14,657 nucleotides of DNA from Candidatus Zixiibacteriota bacterium (GTDB lineage: Bacteria > Zixibacteria > MSB-5A5 > GN15 > FEB-12), in the NCBI GenBank assembly GCA_022570975.1, contig JACZYS010000039.1:1-14657 (forward strand), written 5' to 3'. Within the stretch, counting starts at the first letter, position 1, and the number at the start of each line of letters is the position of its first letter. Below are positions 1 to 7,189 of the stretch, piece after piece. The notes below the pieces were generated by a model. The model was not told where the DNA came from, did not search any database, and was given only the letters and a program-made list of their open reading frames with translations. The position numbers were made by a program, and so were the translations under genes.

Positions 1-1
1 T

Positions 2-139
2 GTTCCATTCATATGCAATACTACCCCGGACACAATCAGCTAAAAGGAGATTATTCTTCTTAAAGACTCAGGTTGTTATGGTTTAATGAATGGTATAGAA
101 ACAGGTAATGAGAAATTAAGAAAAGAAATAATAATGTGA
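2..139 (+). pseudogene. Fragment resembling a radical-SAM (B12-binding type) protein, interrupted by stops
   Basis: Reading from base 2 gives VPFICNTTPDTIS, a TAA at 41-43, then KEIILLKDSGCYG followed by GIETGNEKLRKEI, and a TGA at 137-139. The order 'PF-C-N-x-x-D ... LL-K-x-x-G-C ... G-I-E-T-G-N-E-x-L-R-K' is the pattern of the core of radical-SAM proteins that carry a B12-binding domain, where the GIESGNE stretch is well conserved. The TAA falls where a glutamate or similar residue would be expected, so this looks like a decayed or wrongly sequenced piece of such a gene rather than a working one. It is cut by the left edge of the window, and the SAM-cluster cysteine motif is not visible. 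No neighbour supports a function. The call rests on motif memory alone. Confidence 0.35.
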
Positions 140-195
140 ATGAGAATGGTAGATTTTGGCATAATAACAGGTTCAGGTTTTTATGATCTTGATAC
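140..195 (+). pseudogene. Fragment resembling the N-terminus of methylthioadenosine phosphorylase
   Basis: From ATG at 140 (or the second ATG at 146) the plus strand reads MRMVDFGIITGSGFYDLD. Purine-nucleoside phosphorylases of the MTAP type begin with a phosphate-binding segment of the form IGIIGGSG(L/F)YDLD, so the match is close over about 13 residues. After roughly base 195 the resemblance vanishes and the sequence becomes the complement of the MreC-like gene. The open frame continues to 352, but that part is only the shadow of the minus-strand gene. Only the beginning of the gene is therefore present. The short match could be chance; I lean towards a real fragment cut by a breakpoint. 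Confidence 0.3.
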
Positions 196-492
196 AAAAA
201 TTATTGAAACTAAAACTGTATTTTCTTTAAGAGCTTCTCTTAAAAGAGAAACCTCAACCGAAGATTCTACCAGAGATTCTCTCAAGAACTGCTGTTTTTC
301 TGATACGACCAGCAGTTCTTCGACATTTGATCTTACTTTGAAAAAAGGATAATAAAATATTGTGTAGGCAACATCATGGACGCGTGCTGTTAAATTGACT
401 CCCCCGACAGCAAGCAATATTGACAGCACAATAATTGTACCAAAATGAATATTTCTTGAATAACGGGCAGATAAGCTGGTTATCCAACTCAT
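181..492 (-). CDS. mreC: Truncated MreC-like cell-shape protein (N-terminal part only)
   Basis: This 103-residue protein has a short basic N-terminus, one membrane segment at about residues 17-33 (FGTIIVLSILLAVGG) and then a heptad-rich helix from about 52 to 92 (VRSNVEELL ... LREALKEN). That is the design of MreC, an inner-membrane scaffold of the rod-shape machinery: one anchor, a coiled coil, then LREA-x-x-EN just before the beta domain. MreC is normally about 270-330 residues. Here the frame stops at TAA 181-183, right after FVSRS, so the whole beta domain is missing. The stop lies close to the point where the opposite strand starts to resemble unrelated genes, which suggests a break in the gene or the assembly. 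It begins 27 bases after the EIIA-like gene and would be the last gene of that operon. FtsL/DivIC-type small coiled-coil proteins are an alternative. Confidence 0.5.
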   Translation of the reverse strand: MSWITSLSARYSRNIHFGTIIVLSILLAVGGVNLTARVHDVAYTIFYYPFFKVRSNVEELLVVSEKQQFLRESLVESSVEVSLLREALKENTVLVSIIFVSRS

Positions 493-518
493 CGAGTCTT
501 TTCTTCCATTTGATTAAT

Positions 519-971
519 TCAATCTACATTGTCAATTAAGGTCAGGACATCTCCGGGTGAAGATACACTGAGCAGCTTGTTTCTATTTTCTTCCGACTTC
601 ATAAGATATGAGAGTCTTGCCATAACATTTAAGTGTGCACCGATAGCATCTTCCGGAGCAGCAATCAAAAAGAATAGTTTTACCGGTTGGTGATCCATGG
701 CATCAAAATCTATTCCGTTTTCGGAAATTCCAAAAGCAATTACAATCCCTTTAACTGATTTTGTCTTGGCGTGAGGAAAAGCAACTCCGTAACCCACACC
801 GGTAGTAACCAGATTTTCTCTTTCTTTTATGTCGTGCAATAATTTTTCTCTATCGGTAACCATATTTGAGGAAGCAACCAAACCTACTAATTCTTCAATC
901 ACTTCATTCTTGGTGGTGGCAGAAAGAGAAAATTCTACCAGATTTTCATCACAAAATTTTGACAGTTTCAT
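519..971 (-). CDS. PTS EIIA type-2 domain protein (PtsN/fructose-like)
   Basis: At 150 residues this is a single stand-alone EIIA domain of the fructose/mannitol/PtsN family. The phosphorylated histidine is His67 in GVGYGVAFPHAKT, the family's signature around the active site, and the later GAHLNVMARLSYL stretch matches the family's conserved helix. Such proteins accept a phosphate from HPr. Free-standing copies without a permease usually act as regulators, as PtsN does. No EIIB, EIIC, HPr or EI gene is in the window, so a regulatory role is more likely than sugar uptake, but that is inference. It starts 9 bases after the Trm112-like gene and belongs to the accA operon. The stop is TGA at 519-521. 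Confidence 0.85.
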   Translation of the reverse strand: MKLSKFCDENLVEFSLSATTKNEVIEELVGLVASSNMVTDREKLLHDIKERENLVTTGVGYGVAFPHAKTKSVKGIVIAFGISENGIDFDAMDHQPVKLFFLIAAPEDAIGAHLNVMARLSYLMKSEENRNKLLSVSSPGDVLTLIDNVD

Positions 972-980
972 CTTTTAACC

Positions 981-1172
981 TTATTTTAATTTTTCAGCTT
1001 CATCAACAAGCATATTAGGAATCCCGTTTTCAATCTTATAAGAAAGATTACATGGCCCGCAAATTAAGCGGTTTTCATTCTCGTTATAGTCCAAATCAGT
1101 TTTGCAATTTGGACAGACCAGTATAGATAATAATTTATCAGAAAGCACTATTTTATTTTTCCTTAAATTCAC
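981..1172 (-). CDS. Trm112/YcaR-like small zinc-binding protein
   Basis: This protein of at most 63 residues has LSILVCPNC followed about 15 residues later by ICGPC, giving two CxxC pairs that form a single zinc site, and ends with IENGIPNMLVDEA. This is the layout of the Trm112p/UPF0434 (YcaR) family, typically about 55-65 residues. Bacterial members have no firmly established role; the eukaryotic relative activates methyltransferases. The ATG at 1172 lies 20 bases inside the end of accA. A GTG at 1146-1148 would give a protein starting VLSDKLLSILVCPNC, nearer the usual family start; it would not overlap accA and has AAGGA about 11 bases upstream. I consider the GTG start at least as likely. 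Confidence 0.8.
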   Translation of the reverse strand: MNLRKNKIVLSDKLLSILVCPNCKTDLDYNENENRLICGPCNLSYKIENGIPNMLVDEAEKLK

Positions 1173-2115
1173 CCATAGACCGGTACTTTTTGCTTCTAAT
1201 TTTTAATAATTGCTCAACGGAGAGAACTCTTAATTGCTTGAGTTCTTCAAGTATTGCTTTCTTGACATTCTCTGCGCTGGCCTTGTGATCATTATGAGCA
1301 CCGCTGGGTGGTTCTTCTATAATTCTATCAATAATCCCCATTTCCATTAAATCTCCCGAAGTTACTTTTAAGGCCTCGGCCGCTTCAGGTGCTTTTGCAG
1401 CGTCTCTCCACAAAATTGCCGCACATCCTTCCGGTGAAATAACAGAATACCAGGCATATTCCAACATCATTATTGTGTCTCCAACTCCGACACCCAAAGC
1501 ACCGCCAGATGCCCCCTCTCCGATGATGACTACAACAATCGGCACTTTGATTCTGAACATCTCCCTGATATTTTTGGCAATAGCCTCTGCCTGGCCTCTT
1601 TCTTCGGCGCCAATACCCGGGTAGGCTCCGGGAGTGTCTATTAATATGACCAGTGGTAAATCAAATTTTTCTGCTATCTTGAAAAACCTCAGGGCTTTTC
1701 TATAACCTTCGGGGTGCATCATCCCAAAATTCCTATACAGTTTTTCTTTTGTGGCCCTGCCTTTTTGCTGCCCGATAAGCATAATCGGGATATCATCAAT
1801 TCTTGCAAAACCTCCAACAACAGCTTTGTCATCGGCATAATTTCTATCACCGTGTATCTCAATAAAATCAGTGGTCATGTGCTTTATGTAATCAAGGGAA
1901 TACGGTCTTTTGGGGTGTCTGGAAATTTGAACTTTTTCCCAGCGAGACAAATTTGAATATATATCCCGGCGGAGCTTATCCAATTTTTTTTCAAGTGAAG
2001 AGATTTCACCGGACAATTCCAGATTCTCACCGACAGAGAAGTCTTTCATGTCAGAGATTTTCTTCTCAAGCTCAATAATTGGCCGCTCGAAATCTAAAAA
2101 CTGTCTTTCACTCAT
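1153..2115 (-). CDS. accA: Acetyl-CoA carboxylase carboxyltransferase subunit alpha
   Basis: AccA pairs with AccD to move the carboxyl group from biotin to acetyl-CoA, giving malonyl-CoA, the first committed step of fatty-acid synthesis, in the cytoplasm. The 320-residue length is usual for AccA. The N-terminal helical part (LDFERPIIELEKKI) and the segments FIEIHGDRNYADD, IGQQKGR, NFGMMHPEGYRKALR, IDTPGAYPG, GEGASGGAL and SVISPEGCAAILWRD are all hallmarks of the family. No accD is in the window, so the partner must be elsewhere. The gene follows the WecA-like transferase by 21 bases, and its end overlaps the ATG-start version of the next small gene by 20 bases. It is complete, with nothing odd in the sequence. 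Confidence 0.97.
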   Translation of the reverse strand: MSERQFLDFERPIIELEKKISDMKDFSVGENLELSGEISSLEKKLDKLRRDIYSNLSRWEKVQISRHPKRPYSLDYIKHMTTDFIEIHGDRNYADDKAVVGGFARIDDIPIMLIGQQKGRATKEKLYRNFGMMHPEGYRKALRFFKIAEKFDLPLVILIDTPGAYPGIGAEERGQAEAIAKNIREMFRIKVPIVVVIIGEGASGGALGVGVGDTIMMLEYAWYSVISPEGCAAILWRDAAKAPEAAEALKVTSGDLMEMGIIDRIIEEPPSGAHNDHKASAENVKKAILEELKQLRVLSVEQLLKIRSKKYRSMGEFKEK

Positions 2116-2136
2116 TTCATACCGATCAGAAAAAAT

Positions 2137-3222
2137 CTACTTATTGTTTTTGAAACCGTTTTTCCCCTGCCGGTCATTCTTTTTCCGTGAGGCAAGGTTA
2201 ACTATCAAAATAAAAAATAAAGAGAAAATTACAACCATAAAAAAGACCAGATATCCAAAGACTATAATCCTGTCCCAGAAGAACATAGCCAGGGCAAAAG
2301 AGCCAAAAATCATGGCCATGAAGTAGAATATATAAACAACCTGTTTTCTGGGAATTCCAGCCAATTCCAGGTAATGAAAGAGATGTCTCCGGTCGGCCGA
2401 CATAACATTTTTGCCGCTCAACAATCTTCTTACAAACGATGACCCGGCTTCTAAAATTGGTAATCCCAGCACCAGAACCGGAATATAAAGGGCAGAGATT
2501 GTATATGATTTCATTGGGAATATTAAAGAAATCACCGCAAAATAAAAGCCAATCTGCATTGAACCGCTGTCACCCAGAAAAATCCTGGCCGGATGAAGAT
2601 TAAATTTCAGGAATACAATCAAAAAACCGCTCAGGGCCGAGATCAATAAAATTACTGAGCTTTCATTATATAACATACTTACTATCAGCAGCACCAGTGC
2701 TCCAATTAACGAAACACCGGAGGCAAGCCCGTCAAGTCCGTCAATCAAATTAATGGCGTTAGAAAGAATCACAACCCAGGCAACAGTTAAAATAACAGAA
2801 AATGAACCTAGTTGGAACGAGCCTTCCGGAGTGGAAACCAAGTCGATACTCATACCACCCATAAAAATAATCAACCCGGCAGCTACCTGAGCTATCAGTT
2901 TTACCCACGCAGATAGGGGATAGAGGTCATCGGCCAGCCCTACGAGCAGAATTATCAGCGCTCCGGAAAATACATATGGCAGATAGCCTGAAATTCCTGC
3001 AAAATATGAAGGAAAAATGAAATAGCCCAAAAAAGTGGTAATCCAAAATGAGAGAAAGAGGGCAGCACCGCCCAAAATCGGAGTCGGCTCATTATGTCTT
3101 TTATGCTTTCCGGGTAAATCCAAAAGGGAAAACTTGATACCGGCTTTTATCATTATCGGTATGATAATCCAGGCTAATAGTGCCGATGTAATAAACCCGA
3201 ACGAAATTTGGAGCCAGTCCAT
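2137..3222 (-). CDS. WecA/TagO-family polyprenyl-phosphate HexNAc-1-phosphate transferase
   Basis: This is a 361-residue membrane protein with about ten hydrophobic segments. Conserved polar motifs stand in the expected order: GLADD at 95-99, NLIDGLDGLA at 158-167, FLGDSGS at 215-221 and DRRHLFHYL at 277-285. These are the Mg2+- and substrate-binding loops of the MraY/WecA/TagO superfamily, which joins a UDP-linked amino-sugar phosphate to undecaprenyl phosphate on the cytoplasmic face of the inner membrane. The histidine loop and the context of three glycosyltransferases favour the WecA/TagO branch, starting a secreted glycan, over MraY of peptidoglycan synthesis; no mur genes are nearby. 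It begins one base after the stop of the preceding glycosyltransferase. The exact sugar substrate cannot be read from the sequence. Confidence 0.9.
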   Translation of the reverse strand: MDWLQISFGFITSALLAWIIIPIMIKAGIKFSLLDLPGKHKRHNEPTPILGGAALFLSFWITTFLGYFIFPSYFAGISGYLPYVFSGALIILLVGLADDLYPLSAWVKLIAQVAAGLIIFMGGMSIDLVSTPEGSFQLGSFSVILTVAWVVILSNAINLIDGLDGLASGVSLIGALVLLIVSMLYNESSVILLISALSGFLIVFLKFNLHPARIFLGDSGSMQIGFYFAVISLIFPMKSYTISALYIPVLVLGLPILEAGSSFVRRLLSGKNVMSADRRHLFHYLELAGIPRKQVVYIFYFMAMIFGSFALAMFFWDRIIVFGYLVFFMVVIFSLFFILIVNLASRKKNDRQGKNGFKNNK

Positions 3223-3223
3223 A

Positions 3224-4087
3224 TTAATTATTTCTCTTTTTCATGAACGGTTTAAGAATAAGTAAAAGAAAGAAGTTTATCACCAACAAAACCGGGATAA
3301 CTGCTTTAATCAACAAAGAGTTTGAATTCTTGAAGAAATATTTTGTCATTGAGAGATGATGATGCCACTCTCTTTTAATCCAGCCGGGGTCGCTTCCCTC
3401 TGCCCAGAAATGAACCCCTCCCGATTTAGGGCAGAAATAGTTTTTCATCCCGGAAGTAGTCAACCTCAAGCAGAGGTCCGTATCTTCCATATAGAGGAAA
3501 AATCTTTGGTCAAATTTTCCAATCTCCATAAATAAATTCTTTCTTATCATCAATGCTGTTCCGGCAACGGCAGGTACTTCTGAGTTTCTTTCATAATCAG
3601 GTAAAGTATATGTTTTCTGAACTCCGGTCAAACGAGAGATAACAGAACCTCTGGAAAAAAGAAGATTTGATAACCCGGGGAATTGACGGCAAGTTGCCTG
3701 AAATGAATTGTCCTCAAATCTCATTCTGGCCGATATTGCTCCTACAGTTTTTTCTGTTTCATATGCAGAGATTAATTCGGCAATCGCATCACTGTCTAAT
3801 TTTACGTCCGGATTTAAGAACAAGAGTAGTTCACCGGAAGCATTTTCGGCACCAATATTTGAAGCGGCGGCAAATCCTATATTGGTCTTATTCTCAATAA
3901 TTTTGCAGTCGTGCATTATTTCTTTTGTAATTGAGACAGATTTGTCCGAAGAATTGTTATCAACGATAATAATTTCTGAGTCAACCGATATCAAAGAACT
4001 CCTTAATGCAGAAAGGGACGAATACAAATGTCGCTGGGAGTTAAAGGTTACTACTATTACAGATAGCTTTTTGCTGGGCGTAATCAC
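3224..4087 (-). CDS. GT2 glycosyltransferase, WbbL/rhamnosyltransferase-like
   Basis: A 287-residue GT-A fold enzyme. It opens with LSVIVVTFNSQ, has VDNNSSD at 42-48 for nucleotide-sugar binding, TNIGFAAASNIGA, the metal-binding stretch FLNPDV at 90-95, and FLYMEDTDLCLRL at about 197-209, typical of the acceptor/catalytic region in the WbbL family. A single hydrophobic tail helix (about 261-280, VIPVLLVINFFLLLILKPF) followed by KKR would anchor it to the inner membrane. WbbL-type enzymes usually add rhamnose to a polyprenol-linked sugar, which would fit its position directly before the WecA-like gene (one base gap). The sugar specificity is inference. It starts 9 bases after the DPM1-like gene. 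Confidence 0.85.
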   Translation of the reverse strand: MITPSKKLSVIVVTFNSQRHLYSSLSALRSSLISVDSEIIIVDNNSSDKSVSITKEIMHDCKIIENKTNIGFAAASNIGAENASGELLLFLNPDVKLDSDAIAELISAYETEKTVGAISARMRFEDNSFQATCRQFPGLSNLLFSRGSVISRLTGVQKTYTLPDYERNSEVPAVAGTALMIRKNLFMEIGKFDQRFFLYMEDTDLCLRLTTSGMKNYFCPKSGGVHFWAEGSDPGWIKREWHHHLSMTKYFFKNSNSLLIKAVIPVLLVINFFLLLILKPFMKKRNN

Positions 4088-4096
4088 GCAATAAAA

Positions 4097-4825
4097 TTAA
4101 TTTAATTTTCCAAAAATTGATTTAAGCCTGAGCAACCAGACCATCCAGATTGCCTCGCGCACAATTTTCTTTGACATCTTGGAAGTTCCGGCCACCCGGT
4201 CAACAAAGACAATTGGGATTTCCTTTATTTTAAAACCTTTTTTCCAGGTTCTCATTGACATTTCAATCTGGAATGAATATCCGTTTGACTGCACTGCATC
4301 TAAATCAATTGTTTCCAATACTTCTCTTCGGAAACATTTAAATCCGCCGGTTGCATCCCTGAGAGGAAGACCGGTCACAAATCTGGTATAAACATTTGCA
4401 TAGTAGGACAAGAGCAGTCTCATCATTGGCCAGTTGATTACGTTGACACCTGAGATATATCGTGAGCCAATGACCAAATCATAATCTTTAATTTCTCTAA
4501 AAAAGTCTTTGAGATATTCTGGTCCATGAGAAAAATCTGCATCCATTTCAAAAATTAGGTCAAATTTTCGTTCTATTGCCCATTTGAATCCGGCCAGGTA
4601 GGCTCTGCCAAGTCCTTGTTTATTTGTGCGGTGCAGGACAAATACTTTTTCTTCATCTTTTGAAAGCCTGTCGGCAATTTTTCCGGTGCCATCGGGAGAG
4701 TTGTCATCAACTATTAATACATTGATTCTTGGGTCAAGCGGCAAAACTGCGTTTACAATTTTTTCTATATTCTCTTTCTCATTGAAAGTGGGAAATATTA
4801 TTAAGGCTCGCTGTGAATGAGTCAT
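4097..4825 (-). CDS. Polyprenol monophosphomannose synthase-like GT2 (DPM1 family)
   Basis: A soluble 242-residue GT2 enzyme with ALIIFPTFNEKENI at the start, VDDNSPDGT at 39-47, KQGLGRAYLAGF, and the DxD-type metal site MDADFSHGPEYL from 94. LRDATGGFKCFRRE and SYSFQIEMS-like (GYSFQIEMS) motifs are characteristic of the dolichol/polyprenol-phosphate mannose synthase group. Enzymes of this group move a sugar from GDP-mannose or a similar donor to polyprenyl phosphate, making a lipid-linked donor for reactions outside the cytoplasm. It lacks the C-terminal membrane domain found in some relatives. Its start overlaps the stop of the gene before it by four bases, indicating translational coupling. 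No GT-C enzyme that would use the product is in the window. Confidence 0.87.
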   Translation of the reverse strand: MTHSQRALIIFPTFNEKENIEKIVNAVLPLDPRINVLIVDDNSPDGTGKIADRLSKDEEKVFVLHRTNKQGLGRAYLAGFKWAIERKFDLIFEMDADFSHGPEYLKDFFREIKDYDLVIGSRYISGVNVINWPMMRLLLSYYANVYTRFVTGLPLRDATGGFKCFRREVLETIDLDAVQSNGYSFQIEMSMRTWKKGFKIKEIPIVFVDRVAGTSKMSKKIVREAIWMVWLLRLKSIFGKLN

Positions 4826-5760
4826 AGTTGTTGCTCGTTGTTTAAGTCTTTCTTGAGATTGGATAATTTTCTTCTTATATCACTTACTTCTTCTTTAACA
4901 GCTGTTTGCCCTTCAGAAATAAAACCCATTACAAAAAGTCCCAACCCAATTCCAATAAGCAGAACCACCAAATATAATAAAGGCAGCTGTGTTTCTCCCA
5001 GTACATACTTCAAATAGATTGCCCATAATCCGGCCATAACTCCCAAGAATATCATAATTGAGCCAAAAAGACCAAACCACAATAACGGTTTTTTCAAAAA
5101 GGTAATCTGAAATTTTACGGCCAGCATATCCAAAATACCTATTGGAATTCTCCAGAAAGAAAATTTTGATTTCCCCCAGGTCCGTTCATAGAGCGGAATA
5201 GGGACTTCTTCTATCTTATATCCTTCGGCCGAGGCCAGAACAACCAGATACCTGTGCCAGTCCTGTCTTAAGAAAATATGCTCGACAATTTCTCTTTTGA
5301 ATGCTTTTACTGAATTTAAGTCCTGCACTTTAAGGTTAAATATTTTTCTCGAAATCCAGTTATAAATGGACGATACGAATTTCTTCTTATAGTTGCCCTG
5401 TTTCCAACCGGTGCAGAGGTCTGCTCCGTTCTGGATTGGTTTCACCAGTGAGGGAATATCTTCCGGCAGATATTGTAAATCAGCCGGATAGAAAACAAAG
5501 ACCTCTCCGGTTGCTATTTCAAAACCGGTTTGGAGAGACTCGGTCAAACCTCTGTTTCTCCGGTGACAGGAGTATTTTATGAAACTGTATTTTTGGGCAT
5601 TCTCTTTTATCTTCTTGAATGTACCGTCTGTTGAGCCGTCATCAATAAATACCAGCTCAGATTCAAAATCGGCATTTTTCTGCATTTCATCAAACTGAAG
5701 ACAGAGCTCATCAATATTCCCCTCTTCGTTTAATGCCGGTATGATTGTTGTGACTTTCAT
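4822..5760 (-). CDS. Membrane GT2 glycosyltransferase, GtrB/DPM1-like with two C-terminal TM helices
   Basis: A 312-residue enzyme with a GT2 catalytic domain (VTTIIPALNEEGNI; IDDGSTDGT at 39-47; NRGLTESLQTGF; YPADLQYLPED at 91-101) and two membrane helices between about 225 and 285 (LWFGLFGSIMIFLGVMAGLW; LPLLYLVVLLIGIGLGLFV). A charged tail follows (VSDIRRKLSNLKKDL) that may be a short coiled coil. This architecture matches the GtrB/Ppm-type polyprenyl-phosphate sugar transferases. One detail is unusual: the acidic metal site is YPADLQ rather than the common DADLQ, although the second aspartate is kept. It is the first gene of the glycan group. There is no good ribosome site close to the ATG; AAAGGA lies about 18 bases upstream. 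The start is supported by the conserved N-terminus. Confidence 0.87.
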   Translation of the reverse strand: MKVTTIIPALNEEGNIDELCLQFDEMQKNADFESELVFIDDGSTDGTFKKIKENAQKYSFIKYSCHRRNRGLTESLQTGFEIATGEVFVFYPADLQYLPEDIPSLVKPIQNGADLCTGWKQGNYKKKFVSSIYNWISRKIFNLKVQDLNSVKAFKREIVEHIFLRQDWHRYLVVLASAEGYKIEEVPIPLYERTWGKSKFSFWRIPIGILDMLAVKFQITFLKKPLLWFGLFGSIMIFLGVMAGLWAIYLKYVLGETQLPLLYLVVLLIGIGLGLFVMGFISEGQTAVKEEVSDIRRKLSNLKKDLNNEQQL

Positions 5761-5828
5761 AATTTAAGTATCGGATAATCCTTTAGAAAATATTGTCCTG
5801 AAAATAAGCTAATGTGTTGTTAATCTTT

Positions 5829-5857
5829 AACATATCCGTTTTACCTGTAATAATCAA
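5829..5857 (-). promoter_or_regulatory. Candidate sigma70-type promoter for the glycan/accA operon
   Basis: In the 98-base gap after pyrC the minus strand reads TTGATT (5852-5857), 17 bases, then TATGTT (5829-5834). The spacing is ideal and the matches are four of six in each box. It sits about 70 bases before the glycosyltransferase ATG. A short inverted repeat GTTAA-AGA-TTAAC overlaps the -10 side. The gap has no terminator with a U-run, so read-through from pyrC is also possible. Confidence 0.35.
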
Positions 5858-5858
5858 A

Positions 5859-7187
5859 TTAGTTCAACTCTTTATTTCTGTCAAAAACAATGTTTCCGGC
5901 AAGTATTGTGGCCGAAACCAGTCCAGAGAGTTTTTGCCCAATAAAGGGTGTGTTGTTTGATTTTGAGAAAAACTGGTTTTTCTTAACTGTCCACGTTTTG
6001 TCCGGGTCAATTATGCTGATATCTGCCTGAGAGCCGTCGGCCAATGTTCCTCCGGGCAGATTTAAGATTCTTGCCGGAACATATGACATCTTGCGGATTG
6101 CTTCGGCCCAGCTCAAGAACCCTTTGTCAATCAAGAACGTTTTTATTAATCCCAGTGTAAGCTCCAGTCCAATCATTCCCGGAGGAGCTTTATCAAACTC
6201 GGCATCTTTATCTTCTTCGGTATGGGGTGCATGATCAGATGCAATACAGTCAATTGTTCCGTCAAGCAATCCTTCAATTACCGCTTCCCGATCGACCTCG
6301 GTTCTAATCGGCGGGTTGACTCTGAGGTTGGTATTAAATTCTTTGCCAATCTCTTCATCGGTTAAAATAAGGTGATGAGGGGTGACTTCTGCGGTGACAT
6401 TTATACCTTCGGCTTTGCCCCTTCTGATTGCTTCCACGGCACCTTTTGAAGAGACATGCTGAATATGCAAACGACTTTTGGTTAATCTACACAGAGCCAG
6501 ATCTCTTAAAACAGCTACTTCCTCGGCGACAGCCGGTGCACCTTTCATACCTAACCTTGCTGACTGATAAGACTCATTCATTACTCCGCCGTCCACCAGA
6601 TACTGGTCTTCGGCATGCTGCATCACCGGGATATCAAACATGCTGGCATATTCTAAAGCCCTTCTCATTATTTCCGGATTTTGCACATAGTGGCCGTCAT
6701 CGGTAATTGCCACCGCTCCCATTTTTACCAAATCGCCAATTTCGGCCAGCTCTTTTCCCTCGATATTTTTGGTAATAGCCCCGACCACATATAATCTTGC
6801 CGGAGCGTCTTTTGCCCGGTCCTGAACAAATTTTACTGTTTCCTGCGAGTCAATCCTTGGTTGTGTGTTTGGCATGCAGCAGATGGTAGTGAACCCGCCT
6901 GCGGCGGCCGCCTGACAACCGCTTAAGACTGTTTCCGCACTTTCTTTTCCCGGTTCTCTTAAATGGACATGGATATCAACAAGCCCCGGAACCACAAGTT
7001 TGTCGGTTGCGTCAATCAGTTGGTCTTTGGCAAGTGAACTTTTCTCTTTTTTTGTAACCGCAGTCTCTTTTTCAATTTTTACAATCTTACTGTCTTTAAT
7101 AAAGATGTCCGCAATTTTTCCAAATCCTAAAGCCGGGTCAATAACCCTTCCATTTGATATTACCAGATCATATTTTTTTGATGCCAT
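5859..7187 (-). CDS. pyrC: Dihydroorotase
   Basis: Dihydroorotase closes carbamoyl-aspartate to dihydroorotate, the third step of pyrimidine synthesis. The 442-residue protein is a class I, amidohydrolase-fold enzyme with every expected metal ligand: His73 and His75 in DIHVHLREPG, the aspartate in ITDDG (163/164), His191 in MQHAED, His244 in HIQHVSS and Asp318 in SDHAPH. The MPNTQPRID and RVNPPIR substrate-binding segments are also intact. It is slightly longer than the usual 425 or so because of a lysine-rich insert at about 41-57 before the first metal motif. It begins two bases after the pyrB stop, so the two are surely cotranscribed. No aspartate carbamoyltransferase regulatory chain (pyrI) is present. 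Confidence 0.96.
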   Translation of the reverse strand: MASKKYDLVISNGRVIDPALGFGKIADIFIKDSKIVKIEKETAVTKKEKSSLAKDQLIDATDKLVVPGLVDIHVHLREPGKESAETVLSGCQAAAAGGFTTICCMPNTQPRIDSQETVKFVQDRAKDAPARLYVVGAITKNIEGKELAEIGDLVKMGAVAITDDGHYVQNPEIMRRALEYASMFDIPVMQHAEDQYLVDGGVMNESYQSARLGMKGAPAVAEEVAVLRDLALCRLTKSRLHIQHVSSKGAVEAIRRGKAEGINVTAEVTPHHLILTDEEIGKEFNTNLRVNPPIRTEVDREAVIEGLLDGTIDCIASDHAPHTEEDKDAEFDKAPPGMIGLELTLGLIKTFLIDKGFLSWAEAIRKMSYVPARILNLPGGTLADGSQADISIIDPDKTWTVKKNQFFSKSNNTPFIGQKLSGLVSATILAGNIVFDRNKELN

Positions 7188-7189
7188 TT

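Noticed and set aside
137..139. TGA at the end of the radical-SAM-like fragment as a second selenocysteine codon
   Set aside because: The frame already has a TAA at 41-43, no cysteine position is expected there, and I see no SECIS-like hairpin after it.
140..352. A complete 70-residue plus-strand gene
   Set aside because: Only the first ~18 residues resemble a known family; the rest is the reverse complement of the MreC-like coiled coil.
519..521. TGA ending the EIIA gene as a read-through selenocysteine codon
   Set aside because: The protein is already full length, and the frame meets another stop after nine codons with no redox motif.
5761..5858. Rho-independent terminator after pyrC
   Set aside because: The only inverted repeat is a weak AT-rich GTTAA/TTAAC stem without a following U-run.
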